This document shows positions 6,146 through 6,335 of a stretch of DNA of 6,335 bases, piece after piece. A program made the position numbers and the translations under genes. Each line of letters opens with the position of its first letter. Position 1 is the first letter of the stretch. This DNA is from an uncultured bacterium (GTDB taxonomy: Bacteria; Planctomycetota; Phycisphaerae; Phycisphaerales; UBA1924), in assembly GCA_938003595.1 (NCBI GenBank), contig CALKYH010000260.1:1-6335 (forward strand), given 5' to 3'. The notes below the pieces were generated by a model. The model did no database searches, was not told the DNA's origin, and worked only from the letters and a program-made list of their open reading frames with translations.

Positions 6146-6335
6146 AGTGGCCCCCGCCGGCCAGCTGCAGACCCACAATCCCGATGAGAATGAGCCCGAT
6201 GGACGCCAGCTTGATGGCGCTGGCTGACTCGTTGAACAGCCACATCCCCCCCACCGCGATCAGGGCCACGCCCGTGCCCGCCCAGAGCGCGTAGGCGACG
6301 CCGATCTCCATCTTCTTGGACGCCAGCGCGAGGAA
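6144..6335 (-). CDS. Small multidrug resistance (SMR) family transporter, C-terminal 63 aa (5' end outside window)
   Basis: Read on the minus strand, the frame is open from the window edge to a TGA at 6146-6144. The visible segment starts FLALASKKMEIGVAYALWAG and ends GLQLAGGGH. SMR proteins are four-helix transporters of about 105-110 residues that act as antiparallel dimers and exchange protons for toxic cations or guanidinium. Present here are part of the second membrane segment's end, the signature YALWAGTG of helix 3 (Tyr15 and Trp18 match EmrE Tyr60 and Trp63), the loop FNESAS, and helix 4 (about 41-60) with the small-residue face used for dimer contact. By that alignment about 45 residues, including the essential helix 1 glutamate, lie outside the window. 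The IVGLQL ending is somewhat like Gdx/SugE, while GVALIAVGGM is more like the multidrug subtype, so the subtype is left open. Convergent with the small gene. Confidence 0.9.
   Translation of the reverse strand, partial: FLALASKKMEIGVAYALWAGTGVALIAVGGMWLFNESASAIKLASIGLILIGIVGLQLAGGGH

Noticed and set aside
5729..6243. Minus-strand open frames opposite the small 115-residue gene
   Set aside because: They are Arg/Gly/Ala-rich, overlap the SMR transporter gene out of frame and have no recognisable domain.
1..6335. CRISPR array, insertion sequence, att site or toxin-antitoxin pair
   Set aside because: I looked for direct repeats with spacers, transposase motifs, repeated tRNA 3' ends and small overlapping gene pairs, and found none. 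A second copy of the tRNA-Leu 3' end, which would mark an integrated element, is not present.

Overview
The window is very GC-rich and densely packed. It reads as an ordinary chromosomal segment of a Planctomycetota bacterium, most likely Phycisphaerae-like. That assignment is an inference from protein style: a BatA-like membrane protein ending in the 'EWWIYNRR' tail, a membrane-anchored VWA protein with the 'FFG...YVLDASGSM' arrangement, and a small 'MRIDGPSNPY...' protein. No marker gene here proves it.

Layout, left to right. Bases 1-1002 (+) hold the C-terminal 333 codons of a BatA/VWA-type membrane protein that begins outside the window. It converges, with a 13-base gap, on a three-gene cluster read on the minus strand. 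In transcription order this cluster is a DoxX-family membrane protein (5464 to 4631), a membrane-anchored von Willebrand factor A protein (4560 to 3541), and a long exported TPR-like helical-repeat protein (3544 to 1016). The last two overlap by ATGA, which suggests translational coupling. Next, on the plus strand, come a class II tRNA-Leu with anticodon UAG (5629-5712) and a 115-residue protein of unknown function (5783-6130). A second 13-base convergent gap separates that gene from the C-terminal end of an SMR-family small multidrug/guanidinium-type transporter on the minus strand (6144 to beyond 6335).

How the genes may work together. The minus cluster combines an integral membrane protein, a VWA domain displayed across the membrane and a secreted repeat protein. 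That resembles an envelope protein-interaction module, loosely like the pairing of VWA and TPR proteins in Bat (aerotolerance) operons, but the grouping is inferred from order and overlap only. The VWA domain keeps the first MIDAS motif but has lost the acidic residue of the third, so its metal binding may be altered. The DoxX protein carries an unusually long hydrophilic insertion between its first two membrane segments.

I see no mobile element, CRISPR array, toxin-antitoxin pair or other evident defence or accessory system. The most useful leads are the DoxX-VWA-TPR cluster, the altered MIDAS, the DoxX insertion and the small bipartite protein after the tRNA.
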